Counted from the first letter of the stretch, positions 7,614-15,714 are shown. The stretch: 63,146 bases of DNA from Colwellia sp. TT2012 (GCF_001440345.1 NZ_LJYX01000013.1:1-63146), one strand, 5' to 3'. The notes: generated by a model from the sequence alone, not told the origin. Numbers and translations: made by a program.

Positions 7614-7810
7614 TTAAGTGCAACCTAGTATCAAGTTTGAAGTGCAACAATAACGATTATATTCCATAGTACATCTCCTCTGGTGTTTTTATAGTTGTGA
7701 CGCTACGTGCATGCTAATAAACATCGGCTGTCGTTACTGGTAAATAATCACGTAGCGTACTGTTTTAGTTGCTAATATTCGAGCAATTAAAATATAAAGG
7801 GTAGGGTGGT

Positions 7811-9103
7811 TTAATCTACCTTTCTACGTTTGCCACTTTCCGCACGTTTCTTATGTTCACTTTGCACATAAACAGTATCGGTGGTTGCCATGCTGGCATG
7901 ACCAAGATCTTCTGAAATATCTTTAAGAGGGCGGCCACGTTCAATTTCCATACTGGCACCTGTATGTCTAAGCCAATGGGCAGACGCTTCTTTTAATTTC
8001 ATCGCCCTGGTTTCACCTTCAGCTCTGCGCATATTTTCATGAGCCAAATCAAAAACACTTTGCACTAAACGTCGTAAATGCCTGGAGGTCATACCACCTT
8101 GACCACGTACTTTTTCAACAAGAACTGTATTTTCATTTCTTATTGGTAGACCTAATAAACCACGGTAAGCGCGGTAACGTTCTAAAAAATGCAAATAATC
8201 TACGGGCACGGTAATATCACGTATTTTTCGACTTTTACCAAATATTTTCAACCACCAGTTTTCATCCTCATCTTGCCAAAAATGTCCCATGGTGGGTGAC
8301 CAATTGGGCCGTTCAGATAACTCTGAAATCCTTAAAAAGAGGGTTTTTAATGATGCAATTACGAATAAGTTTCGTTCAAATATGGGGTCTTCATCAGCCA
8401 TTTCAACAGCAGTATCTAAAACGTATTGCCATTGGCTAGCGGTTAAACGTTTAATTTCTTTAACTTGTGAGTCAATGATAAAGTGGCGGCAATCTTTTTT
8501 AGCAATTTGTGCCGGATTACCAATACAGAAATCTTCAGCCATTAGGTAGTTATAAAAAACGATAAGTGCGGTAAACATGGATGAAAGTGTTTGTTGTGAT
8601 GGTCGGTATTTTTTCTTATCAATGACATATTGAGATTTTTGACTTTTAGGTGCTTGGATCTTAAATGGAAACCAAAGTTCATTAGCCGTTGAATAACCAT
8701 TGGATAGTTTGAAACGTTCTTGATTTGATGTGCCAATCCAAGTAACTGGTGGCTGCCAACAAAAGTCAGCATATTCAAGCAAGTCAGTTTTACGTAATTG
8801 GTCAATTGGTTTTTTCTTTTCAATAAACGACCATAAAATAAAACGTTCTACGTCATTTCTAAATCTGTCATACGTATGGTTAGATTTATTTCTACCGATA
8901 TAGGTAAGGAATATTTTTCCCCAGTTAAATTGCTCAAGCCACCAAGGCTCATTTGCGGAAAATATTTTATCTAGCTGAGGATAATCTTCAAGATCGAAAT
9001 CACATAAATCAAGGTATGGTGGATATAAAGGTACAGGTTTAGAAAAGGTCTGAGTTAGTGACATTGATTGAAGTCCAAATTTTAATTCTAACAAGGGAAA
9101 CAT
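7811..9103 (-). CDS. Tyrosine recombinase / integrase
   Basis: A 430-residue site-specific recombinase. The C-terminal catalytic domain has the first Arg in LRISELSERP, the HWLRH box (HxxR), the LGHAS histidine and the VYVQS tyrosine nucleophile. The N-terminal half holds a SAM-like core-binding domain. ATG 9103 gives the longest form; an internal ATG (9064, MSLTQ) is also possible, and neither has a clear ribosome site. Its 5' end lies 26 bp from a long palindrome that forms the left boundary of the 9147-14408 element. It is therefore the best candidate for the enzyme that integrated that element, although it lies outside the direct repeats. Confidence 0.85.
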   Translation of the reverse strand: MFPLLELKFGLQSMSLTQTFSKPVPLYPPYLDLCDFDLEDYPQLDKIFSANEPWWLEQFNWGKIFLTYIGRNKSNHTYDRFRNDVERFILWSFIEKKKPIDQLRKTDLLEYADFCWQPPVTWIGTSNQERFKLSNGYSTANELWFPFKIQAPKSQKSQYVIDKKKYRPSQQTLSSMFTALIVFYNYLMAEDFCIGNPAQIAKKDCRHFIIDSQVKEIKRLTASQWQYVLDTAVEMADEDPIFERNLFVIASLKTLFLRISELSERPNWSPTMGHFWQDEDENWWLKIFGKSRKIRDITVPVDYLHFLERYRAYRGLLGLPIRNENTVLVEKVRGQGGMTSRHLRRLVQSVFDLAHENMRRAEGETRAMKLKEASAHWLRHTGASMEIERGRPLKDISEDLGHASMATTDTVYVQSEHKKRAESGKRRKVD

Positions 9104-9128
9104 AGGTTAAAGCCAGTTTAAACCACTA

Positions 9129-9172
9129 CACCCACTATGTCCAATACTGAAGAGTATCGGACATAGTGGGTG
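9129..9172. repeat. Long near-perfect palindrome at left element end
   Basis: CACCCACTATGTCC (9129-9142) and GGACATAGTGGGTG (9159-9172) are exact inverted repeats of 14 bp. Between them ATACT and AGTAT add a further five pairs around the loop GAAG. The right half is repeated at the other end of the element (14371-14408). It fits a recombinase core site with two opposed binding arms, or a folded single-strand site. Confidence 0.75.
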
Positions 9173-9184
9173 TCTATATCTGTG
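9147..9184 (+). repeat. Left 38-bp direct repeat (putative attL)
   Basis: Identical to 14371-14408. Its left part lies inside the palindrome at 9129-9172. Confidence 0.8.
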
Positions 9185-9405
9185 AGGGTGCTATCCCTGT
9201 CGTTAATCAGATTAAGAAAAGTTTTAATATGGCATCCGATCATCATTGAATTATACCACTAATGACTTCTCTCTAAGAAATACATCGAACTTTAAACCTA
9301 ACAGTTTCTGATGAATCCCCGTCTTATTAATTAGTCATATCGATAACATAATCCTTAGAACTTTCTATAGAGCATAAACGCTCAATAACTTAATAAGGAA
9401 TATTT

Positions 9406-9528
9406 ATGTATACCGATCTAATCTCATATCTCGATGCCATAAGTGATTTAATTATTATCATAAGGCTTTTAACTTTGTTGAGAAAGTTTGTAATTGAAAT
9501 TAAGAAAATACTTACTCGATCATCATAA
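9406..9528 (+). CDS. 40-residue hydrophobic small protein
   Basis: The short ORF begins at ATG 9406 with AAGGAA seven bases upstream. It encodes an acidic N-terminus, a hydrophobic run with four consecutive isoleucines, then a basic amphipathic tail (IEIKKILTR). It could be a single-pass membrane peptide. It lies inside the satellite-like element, on the strand opposite to the replication gene. It is too short for family assignment. Confidence 0.45.
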   Translation: MYTDLISYLDAISDLIIIIRLLTLLRKFVIEIKKILTRSS

Positions 9529-9530
9529 AG

Positions 9531-9661
9531 GTTCAGTACACTGAACAATCCCCAGGTGTTACTAGAAACCTGGGGCTTTTAAAATAGCAAAAACCTTTGT
9601 TATCTGATATGCAAGAAAGTCGTACACGACCGAATCCCCAAGTGTTACTAGAAACTTGGGG
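9531..9661 (+). repeat. Twin double-hairpin modules with covarying stems
   Basis: Module A is an inverted repeat GTTCAGTACACTGAAC (about 9531-9546) followed by a hairpin CCCCAGGT / ACCTGGGG (9550-9575). Module B is GTCGTACACGAC followed by CCCCAAGT / ACTTGGGG (9636-9661). The loop TGTTACTAGAA is shared, and the stem differs by a compensated pair. T-runs follow both, so they could be terminators. The paired arrangement also fits a replication origin or packaging signal. Confidence 0.55.
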
Positions 9662-9837
9662 TTTTGATATGTTCACAAAAAATAATAAGAAATGTTTTGC
9701 AGGACGCGAAGAAGATTTTTACTTGTTGGAACACCAATAACGCGAAGAAATAGTTTTACTAGTTGTACCATCTCTAATAAAACTTTGTTTTATGTTTCGC
9801 TCCGCTTCCATGCTACGCATAACAAGAAACAACCGCC
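9662..9837. other. Non-coding stretch in element
   Basis: No convincing gene. The reading frame beginning at 9692 has arginine-rich low-complexity coding and no ribosome site. Confidence 0.4.
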
Positions 9838-10149
9838 TCAATCGCTGTGGTGCGGTAGCTCCTCGCTTGTTCGTTGATTGTTACTTTGTTTTTTAATATC
9901 TTCTATAGCTAAATCCCAGCAACGGCCAACACAAGATAATAATTCTTGCCTAGTATTATAACCATCTAGAGAGCCGGTAATTTTTTCTATTCCAGTAACA
10001 TAATCTGGAATGATAGGCGCGTAGAAAACACCATCATCATCTGTAAACTCGACAGATGAAACAGCCTCAAGCGGATAGATAGATTTACTTTCATAAACCA
10101 ACATTTCTAAACCAAAATCTAACTCGGAAATTCGTTCATATTTATGCAT
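9838..10149 (-). CDS. Hypothetical protein of satellite element
   Basis: A 103-residue acidic protein of unknown family. It has no signal peptide, membrane helix or cysteine cluster. Its ATG (10149) overlaps the stop codon of the preceding 58-residue gene by one base (TAATG arrangement), which suggests translational coupling. Both lie downstream of the replication gene on the same strand, so they are probably expressed in one operon. Confidence 0.55.
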   Translation of the reverse strand: MHKYERISELDFGLEMLVYESKSIYPLEAVSSVEFTDDDGVFYAPIIPDYVTGIEKITGSLDGYNTRQELLSCVGRCWDLAIEDIKKQSNNQRTSEELPHHSD

Positions 10150-10325
10150 TAATTGAACACTCCGAATCTATTTTTCATATATTCAGACTTGTCGCACAGC
10201 TCTTCGGCTAAAGCTGAAAGCACCTCTTTGCTACAGTCATTATCAATTAGTGATTTTAAAGACATACAAAATTGATCGTTTTTTTCTAATTCTCTCGTTA
10301 ACAAAGTATAATCTTCTTTAGGCAT
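10149..10325 (-). CDS. 58-residue hypothetical protein, coupled to next gene
   Basis: A short acidic helical protein with three cysteines. It starts at ATG 10325, with AAAAGGGG at a good distance, and ends in TAA overlapping the next ATG. No family is recognised. The clear ribosome site and tight coupling argue that it is real despite its length. Confidence 0.6.
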   Translation of the reverse strand: MPKEDYTLLTRELEKNDQFCMSLKSLIDNDCSKEVLSALAEELCDKSEYMKNRFGVFN

Positions 10326-10356
10326 GATAAACCCCTTTTCGGTTTGTTTTGTTTAG

Positions 10357-10388
10357 TGATATTGGTAGGTTACAGCCTACTAATATCA
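10357..10388 (-). terminator. Hairpin between rep operon segments
   Basis: TGATATTGGTAGG and CCTACTAATATCA form a 13-bp stem with one G-T pair and a short loop. It lies between the 68-residue gene and the 58-residue gene on the - strand. It lacks a strong T-run on that strand, so it may act as an attenuator or RNA-processing site. Confidence 0.45.
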
Positions 10389-10406
10389 TGGTTGAACAAC
10401 GCAGAA

Positions 10407-10613
10407 TTACATTGATAGGCTTTCTACATAAGTAAGAAATTTTTGAATGTCGTTTAAATTCCCTGAGTAATGCTGTTGCGACACCAAGCACTTAGAACAC
10501 TCTGAAACACCAACACAAAAAGTAATCTTTCCTTTTCTGTAGTCCGCTTTATCAATCCAATTGATCTTCTTTTTCTTTCCACAACTGCATCTAATAAATT
10601 TATCTAATTCCAT
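10407..10613 (-). CDS. Small four-cysteine protein downstream of rep
   Basis: A 68-residue protein with CSCGKKKK near the start and CSKC in the middle, a pattern suggesting a small zinc-binding fold. Its start codon follows the rep stop codon with no gap, so the two are translationally linked. In filamentous phages the gene after the replication gene is often a single-strand DNA-binding protein. That role is possible by position only. Confidence 0.5.
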   Translation of the reverse strand: MELDKFIRCSCGKKKKINWIDKADYRKGKITFCVGVSECSKCLVSQQHYSGNLNDIQKFLTYVESLSM

Positions 10614-11870
10614 TTAACTAACAGCCCTGAGTGATATTTGATCACACAAGTGCTCGGGCTCTACATAACTTGCTGGGTGTTGATTAGAAAAATCAACGTT
10701 AATCACGCGTAGCATTGGAACTACATTCGAGGCTATACCTTTTAAGTTTTGTAAATGAGCTTTTGAAACAACGAAACAAAGTTGTCTCATATTATCGTGA
10801 AAAGTATTTTTTGCCGTAGTGCGCTTTACCTCTTCATAGCCTTCATTTTTAAATGAGCGATAAAAACGAAACAAACGATTAGCTTTTGCATAACTTGTGT
10901 TGCCTGACTTCTCACTAATTTTTCCAAATTCTATTTTTAATTTATTTAATATTTCTTCATCATCAAATACTGTCATTTTTTTATTCCCCAGTGCGGTAAA
11001 TACATCCTTAAATGCTTCCGTCCATAACGCCTCAATCAAACAACCTTTATAATTTTGTGCATAATTAATAAATTCACTAACCAATCTTGGTATACCTAAT
11101 CTTTGTAACATTCTCGATAAAACGGATGCTTCAAAACGTAAAGCATTCTCTGCAAACGCCCTCACCTCAGCGCTTTGCATAATATCCAGTTGCTTTTTAT
11201 AAAGGGGTAAATTTGAATTTTTAACCTTTTGAAGTAACTCATTAATTTGATGTTCAAGCTCCGCACCTTTGAGATATATTTTAAGTTGCTTATGCCTTGA
11301 AGATTTTTTACCTTGTGAGTTAACACCGAAGTAGCAAGTAGTTGCATGACTATTTTTTGAACTGCGTGTTTGACCACTACTGATATTTTTAAGTGCTGCA
11401 ATTGCTTGTCGACCCTGACTCTGGTTTTCCATTTGGGCTGTAAATGTCACATCAATATGTTTTATTTCTGCTAAATGCCAATCAAGCATAGTGGTTAGGC
11501 TAGGCATTCCAGTATTGAAAGCTTGAACAAGTGCAAAAATACACTTCTCAACATCACAAGAACCATAGACATTATGGCTTTGAAGTAACTTTGCAGGGCT
11601 TGCTTTTAGTTCGATATGAGGCCAGTAATTTAGACCACCAGAATATATTTTAAAACTTAACGAAGAGTTAGAACTGGCGATGGATTCAAACGGATGACGT
11701 AATCTTGAAACTGTTACAGAGCCATCAGGCTCATACTCAACTTCACCTGATTCAAGTTTTGCACCATTCCACTGACAAACTTGTAAGTCTACGAGGCCAT
11801 GCCCTTCAGTAGCGTCTCCACAACAAAAGTCCTCATTAAATGGTATGGACATCCGTATCAAGTCAATCAC
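10614..11870 (-). CDS. Phage/plasmid replication protein, gene II/X (CRI) family
   Basis: A 418-residue replication initiator of the type found in filamentous phages and the TLC satellite. The opening MIDLIRMSIPF, the central segment with HIDVTFTA and the C-terminal replication-X-like part (RFYRSFKNEGYEEVKR) match the II/X family. It should nick the origin and start rolling-circle replication. ATG 11870 is the only sensible start. It diverges from the XRE repressor gene across a 218-bp region with repeated operators. No Zot homologue follows, so the element probably depends on a helper phage for export. Confidence 0.82.
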   Translation of the reverse strand: MIDLIRMSIPFNEDFCCGDATEGHGLVDLQVCQWNGAKLESGEVEYEPDGSVTVSRLRHPFESIASSNSSLSFKIYSGGLNYWPHIELKASPAKLLQSHNVYGSCDVEKCIFALVQAFNTGMPSLTTMLDWHLAEIKHIDVTFTAQMENQSQGRQAIAALKNISSGQTRSSKNSHATTCYFGVNSQGKKSSRHKQLKIYLKGAELEHQINELLQKVKNSNLPLYKKQLDIMQSAEVRAFAENALRFEASVLSRMLQRLGIPRLVSEFINYAQNYKGCLIEALWTEAFKDVFTALGNKKMTVFDDEEILNKLKIEFGKISEKSGNTSYAKANRLFRFYRSFKNEGYEEVKRTTAKNTFHDNMRQLCFVVSKAHLQNLKGIASNVVPMLRVINVDFSNQHPASYVEPEHLCDQISLRAVS

Positions 11871-12088
11871 TTTGCACCTAATACTGCCAAAATCGGAAGA
11901 AAACAGGTGTTATTAGGTTTTCCGAATTAACCAAAAAAAACATACATTAAAAACCTGTCAATACCCATCGATGGGTAATTTAACCATACATTAGTGGGGT
12001 ATTTAACACCAATGGGTAAAAAAGACATGTATACTGGTCAGTAATGGGTATTTAAGCCCCTTGGGTGTGGTTTTTAGGAGTTGTCGAT
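11871..12088. promoter_or_regulatory. Divergent control region with repressor operators
   Basis: The palindrome TACCCATCGATGGGTA lies at 11962-11977. Related half sites with ATGGGTA or GGGGTATTT occur near 11994-12010, 12010-12018, 12042-12050 and 12060. They sit between the rep and repressor start codons, as in phage immunity regions, and are probably bound by the XRE protein encoded at 12089. Confidence 0.6.
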
Positions 12089-12460
12089 ATGACGATGAAC
12101 GTTGGTAAGCAAATAAGAAAAATACGTACGCAACAGGGTATGACAGTTAAGCAATTGTCAGAAATATGTAGCGTACCTGAAAAAACGATATATCGAATAG
12201 AAACAGGTGAAGTACAAGACCCTAAAATATCGAGTATTGAGCCAATAATTAGAGCACTAAATTGCTCTGCAGACGAGATATTATTCAGCCATGATGATTA
12301 TTATAAGTTTGGAGAACTTCGTCAGGTATTCGCGAACATAACTCAAATGCGAGAACCTGACCAAGAAATGTTAATACGAATGATTAGAATGGTATCGTTA
12401 GCTTCAAGTTTTGAGAAACAAATTAGTGAAAACTCGAAAGATTTAGTAAAAATAAAATAA
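12089..12460 (+). CDS. XRE-family transcriptional repressor
   Basis: A 123-residue protein. Residues 5-60 form a Cro/C1-type helix-turn-helix (GKQIRKIRTQQGMTVKQLSE, then KTIYRIETGE), and the rest is a helical dimerisation tail. ATG 12089 is chosen because TAGGAG lies nine bases upstream; the longer GTG form at 12065 lacks one. It diverges from the replication gene and is bounded by operator repeats, so it probably represses rep and itself to keep the element quiescent. Confidence 0.8.
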   Translation: MTMNVGKQIRKIRTQQGMTVKQLSEICSVPEKTIYRIETGEVQDPKISSIEPIIRALNCSADEILFSHDDYYKFGELRQVFANITQMREPDQEMLIRMIRMVSLASSFEKQISENSKDLVKIK

Positions 12461-12482
12461 TAAAAAGTACGAATTCCGTACT

Positions 12483-12515
12483 AGAGTCCACTGTTATAGT
12501 ATGTGGACTCTTTAA
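12483..12515 (+). terminator. Rho-independent terminator after repressor
   Basis: AGAGTCCAC (12483) and GTGGACTCT (12503) form a 9-bp stem followed by TTT. Confidence 0.65.
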
Positions 12516-12539
12516 TCAAAAACGACATTTTAAGCGCTG

Positions 12540-12938
12540 TTACTTATCAAGCTTAAACTGATTTACATTATTGTGTGAACATGCTGATTTTTTTGCCTGT
12601 TTAGCCTCAATACTGCGATCATTCATAGCAATAAATATCGCAGCGTTACAAAGCTTGTCAGCACTAGAAATTGAATGTTTATTAAGTTTTGAAAAGCTAA
12701 TTTTAGAAATTTTAGGACGTGGTTTTGGTTGAGGTATTTGAAATTGTTTTGTCATCTCTTTTGACATCTTCAAAGCGGTATCAACATATTGTTTTTGAAT
12801 CTTCTGAATAGTTTTATCATTAGAAATCAAATCATTTTCAATAGCATGGTTAACACCAATAGAAAGAAATTTAAAAAACAAAAACACAAAAGAAAACAAG
12901 CTAAAAACAATAATAAAAACCCATTTTATGAAATTCAT
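12540..12938 (-). CDS. Single-pass membrane protein of satellite element
   Basis: A 132-residue protein with a strongly hydrophobic N-terminus (residues 5-27, phenylalanine-rich), a basic proline-containing middle (PQPKPRPK) and two cysteines near the C-terminus. AAGGA precedes ATG 12938. No family is recognised. It could be a membrane component of the element, but it is not recognisable as a coat or assembly protein. Confidence 0.55.
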   Translation of the reverse strand: MNFIKWVFIIVFSLFSFVFLFFKFLSIGVNHAIENDLISNDKTIQKIQKQYVDTALKMSKEMTKQFQIPQPKPRPKISKISFSKLNKHSISSADKLCNAAIFIAMNDRSIEAKQAKKSACSHNNVNQFKLDK

Positions 12939-13042
12939 ACAAAATCCTTTTTAAAGAGATCGTATTCTATAAAAAAGAATAATTTGGTGCAAGGCTGTAC
13001 TGATTTAGTACTCTTTTAAAAAGAAATAATCCTGATGTCAGG

Positions 13043-13075
13043 ACTTAGTTCGGGTGTCACTAGTACCCGAACTAA
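13043..13075. terminator. Strong 12-bp hairpin
   Basis: CTTAGTTCGGGT and ACCCGAACTAAG form a perfect 12-bp stem around GTCACTAGT. It lies just past the stop codon of the gene at 13088-13447, before the next gene on that strand. Confidence 0.6.
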
Positions 13076-13087
13076 GATTAAGCTAGG

Positions 13088-13447
13088 TTATTTAATATTA
13101 CTAGTAGAAGACCAATCATCTAAAGATGCTAAAACAACCCCTTTACTAGCATCAGTAAAAATAGGTTTTGTTAATCCCCAATAGCGAAAATATACTTTTG
13201 TACCATCTTCTTTTGTGTTTATAGAGTCACTCCCACTTCTACTATACAAAACTACTTTATCGCCAGGTACCACATCAGTTGGTAAAAACCAGTATGAATT
13301 GTTACTGCGATTGGTAAAGCCGTTTTCTGTAAAGCTAGTTGAATTAACAAGAAAGTACTTAAGGTTACTTATAGATTTAACCAGAAAACCAATTCTTTCG
13401 TTCTGAAGATCACCTTTATCACCAATACTAGATATTACTAATTTCAT
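13088..13447 (-). CDS. Hypothetical protein, second gene of overlapping pair
   Basis: A 119-residue protein, predicted beta-rich (segments such as YWFLPTDVVPGDKVVLYSR), with no signal or membrane helix. I do not recognise a named family. Its ATG (13447) overlaps the stop of the preceding membrane gene by four bases, showing a two-gene unit. The pair lies in the accessory slot of the satellite element, where such phages carry cargo genes. Confidence 0.6.
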   Translation of the reverse strand: MKLVISSIGDKGDLQNERIGFLVKSISNLKYFLVNSTSFTENGFTNRSNNSYWFLPTDVVPGDKVVLYSRSGSDSINTKEDGTKVYFRYWGLTKPIFTDASKGVVLASLDDWSSTSNIK

Positions 13448-13857
13448 TTTAATACCTTAGAAATAACACCACCAACAACCAAAACACTCCCAATAGCTAT
13501 TGCTACTATCCCATAGCCACTTGCCCATAAAAGAGAAGCTAACCCTATTATTGCTGAACCGATGGTTAAACAAATACCATAAAGAACTTCATGGGAAGTT
13601 AATGCCTTAATTTTTTCGTTAAGAATTGCTGTTTGCTTATCAGCAACGTGGTATTTAATCTTAATTAATTCAAGATCGGAAATTTGTGTTTGTAGCCGGT
13701 CAACCTCTCCTAATAAAAGTCGTTGTACTGCAGGAGATTGTAAATCATCTTCAGATATTTCACGCCGAATTTTAGAATATGGACTACTTGGTATTGAAGG
13801 CTGATCTATCAACTCGATTTGAACCTCTTTACCAGCTTTTTCCGGTGAATCACTCAT
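13444..13857 (-). CDS. Coiled-coil protein with C-terminal membrane hairpin
   Basis: A 137-residue protein. Residues 1-40 are polar, residues about 45-85 are a coiled coil (VDRLQTQISDLELIK), and two closely spaced hydrophobic helices (about 93-112 and 114-133) end the protein. The ATG at 13857 is preferred; a GTG 24 bases upstream is also open. It forms a 4-bp overlap with the next gene. Architecture of a soluble coiled coil plus TM hairpin next to a small soluble protein recalls two-gene defence or exclusion cargo. That is speculation. Confidence 0.55.
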   Translation of the reverse strand: MSDSPEKAGKEVQIELIDQPSIPSSPYSKIRREISEDDLQSPAVQRLLLGEVDRLQTQISDLELIKIKYHVADKQTAILNEKIKALTSHEVLYGICLTIGSAIIGLASLLWASGYGIVAIAIGSVLVVGGVISKVLK

Positions 13858-14080
13858 ATTTATCTCATTTAAAATTAACACTAAACAACTAATAATGTTA
13901 ATTTTAACTTATTTAATTTAAATTTTCCTTGGATTTTTATAGTCTTAAACAAAAAAATCAATACAATATATGACACACTCTCCTCCTCGTTGCTCAGGCT
14001 TCGCCCTCGTCCTCGGTGTTCGTCAGTTAATAATTAGAAATAATCTACCAATAAGAAAGATTTAAACGCATAATCCGCAA

Positions 14081-14344
14081 ATGCTAATAAAAATACTTTC
14101 AGACGAACCTGAGTTTCAAGAACGTATCAATTTACTCAGATTGAAATATAAGACAGGTGCAAACTCGAAAGCAGCTAAAGCCGCACTAAATGAGTTTTAT
14201 GAATTAGAAATTGAATGTGAAATATTACGCGGACAAAATGAATCAATGTCAGATGAAATAGAAAGGTTAAGAGAACTACTTAGTCATGTTTCAAAACAGA
14301 AGTACCACAAGCGATACCATACACGCCCCAAAAGCCCACAATAA
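14081..14344 (+). CDS. Small coiled-coil protein
   Basis: An 87-residue protein dominated by a coiled coil (roughly residues 35-72, ELEIECEILRGQ then DEIERLREL) with a basic C-terminal tail. It is the rightmost gene of the element and ends 26 bp before the right direct repeat. No family is recognised and no clear ribosome site is present. Confidence 0.45.
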   Translation: MLIKILSDEPEFQERINLLRLKYKTGANSKAAKAALNEFYELEIECEILRGQNESMSDEIERLRELLSHVSKQKYHKRYHTRPKSPQ

Positions 14345-14370
14345 AGCTCTATTGGTACATTAGCCCTATT

Positions 14371-14408
14371 CTGAAGAGTATCGGACATAGTGGGTGTCTA
14401 TATCTGTG
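14371..14408 (+). repeat. Right 38-bp direct repeat (putative attR)
   Basis: Identical to 9147-9184. The left arm of the palindrome present at the other end is replaced here by ATTAGCCCTATT, as expected if crossover occurred inside the CTGAAGAGTAT core. Confidence 0.8.
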
Positions 14409-14799
14409 CTCTGCTGCTATTTACGCTATTACATGGTTTTTGCTAGCCTTGGTATTCTAGGCTTTGTACTGAATTGCTTCAGCTATGACTTTAGTTATAT
14501 TTGCTAATATAGTTACTGATTTTATTACTGTTCGTTTTAGATATCTTCATTATTGTTTACTGTTTTCACTTTCAACAATAAGTTTTACATCTCTCGCTTT
14601 ACAACTAATACTTTCAACCAGCACTTTAAATATAAAATTCTAAATTAACTTATGTCTGACACTCTGTTTTATCAGCTATTGAAAATGTTAAGTCATGACC
14701 ATTGCCATTTTAATAACCGTGCAGATGGGTGAAATTATTTTTAGCTAACTTAGCCTAACTGATTGTACCTAGCTTCAGCTTTGTTTATTTTACTGAATG
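14409..14799. other. Gene-free stretch right of the element
   Basis: About 390 bp without a convincing ORF, repeat or RNA signal. It separates the integrated element from the end of the condensin operon. Confidence 0.4.
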
Positions 14800-15714
14800 T
14801 TATTTGTCATTTATTTTTACTAAAGTTAACTCAAGTTTATGTTTAAGCATGTGCTCTTGCTTAAGCGTCTTTTTATGATGCTGTAGTATTTCAAAGCTAT
14901 ATTGCCATGGCTGTTTTTCTTCATTAGTCTTTTCTTGCTTTAGTAAAAAATCAATGGCAGCTTTTTGTTTATACCATTCTTGTTCACTACCTAGTAATGC
15001 CATAGCAACTTCATGGGTATTTTTAAGGGTTAGCCAAAAATCAGCCTGGCTAGTGAGCGCAATTTCGATGCCTTTAGGATCGAGATCACTAAAACAGATC
15101 AGTGGAATTTTCCCCTTAAAGCGTCGAAAAAATTGATAACTGGTATTGGTTGTTTGTTGCGGCTTAACATCACCACGATAAAGCCAAAGTGCTTTAGTTA
15201 AATCAATCGGAAAATCAATTTCATCACATAGTGCTGTTAAATTTATTAGCTTGAGATTAGCCATCACGGCAAGATTTTCAACTAAAACAATGACACTATG
15301 TTCAACCGATTGAATTTCATCTGCCTTTATATAGTTACCTAATGAAGTAAACGGCGACGATTTATAAATTGTTTTATTAATTTTTAGCTCAGATAAGCTA
15401 TTAATCAAGATGAAATCTTTGCTAACGGCATAGCTGTTTTCTTTTTCAGCTCGGTGAACACCCGCATTAGTTACTCTGCTGGTTTTATTAGGATATGAAT
15501 CATTTCTAATCTCAACACCAAGCGTTCTTTGTATTTCTTTGCTTAGTGCCAAAATATCAGTCAGGCTAAACGTTAAGTGTTTTTTACTCAAATCCCATTG
15601 ACCAAAATGATAATCGTTATGCAAGCGTATTGCTAAGGCGCTATTTTTTATCTGACCGCCCTGCCGATTATTTTGCAGTTTATCTTGGGTGAAATTATAA
15701 AGTTGTTTGTTCAT
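14800..15714 (-). CDS. mksG: Toprim-domain nuclease subunit, JetD/MksG-like
   Basis: A 304-residue protein and the last gene of a mksB-mksE-mksF operon. The C-terminal half looks like a toprim domain: VIVLVENLAV supplies the catalytic Glu (about 146) and LICFSDLDPKG the Asp-x-Asp pair (210 and 212). This arrangement is that of JetD in Wadjet systems, which cleaves closed circular plasmid DNA extruded by the SMC complex. The N-terminal half would bind DNA or the condensin. It starts 44 bp after the mksF stop. The assignment rests on the toprim motifs plus the operon; the N-terminus is diverged. Confidence 0.7.
   Translation of the reverse strand: MNKQLYNFTQDKLQNNRQGGQIKNSALAIRLHNDYHFGQWDLSKKHLTFSLTDILALSKEIQRTLGVEIRNDSYPNKTSRVTNAGVHRAEKENSYAVSKDFILINSLSELKINKTIYKSSPFTSLGNYIKADEIQSVEHSVIVLVENLAVMANLKLINLTALCDEIDFPIDLTKALWLYRGDVKPQQTTNTSYQFFRRFKGKIPLICFSDLDPKGIEIALTSQADFWLTLKNTHEVAMALLGSEQEWYKQKAAIDFLLKQEKTNEEKQPWQYSFEILQHHKKTLKQEHMLKHKLELTLVKINDK

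Larger units (their letters stand above)
9147..14408. mobile_element. Integrated satellite-phage/plasmid-like element (TLC/CRI type)
   Basis: A 38-bp direct repeat, beginning CTGAAGAGTATCGGACATAG, is found at 9147-9184 and 14371-14408 and bounds 5.2 kb with its own gene set. The set comprises a II/X-family replication protein, an XRE repressor divergent from it, several small hypothetical ORFs and hairpin clusters. No Zot-like pI ATPase or coat gene can be seen. The size and Rep type resemble TLC-like satellite phages. Placing it in that class is inference. Confidence 0.7.

Noticed and set aside
7614..7810. Further attC or IS end after the last left-array gene
   Set aside because: The octamer AGTGCAAC occurs twice (7616 and 7640), but no attC arms or convincing IS terminus could be seen.
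9147..9184. dif site for XerCD
   Set aside because: The direct repeat has no similarity to the gammaproteobacterial dif arms (GGTGCGCATAA / TTATGTTAAAT), so XerCD integration was not claimed.
9692..9877. Reading frame of 61 codons on the + strand inside the satellite element
   Set aside because: Arginine-rich odd composition, no ribosome site, and it overlaps the end of a better gene on the other strand.
9147..14408. Complete inovirus prophage
   Set aside because: No Zot-type ATPase, major coat or minor coat gene could be identified, so only a satellite or plasmid-like element is proposed.
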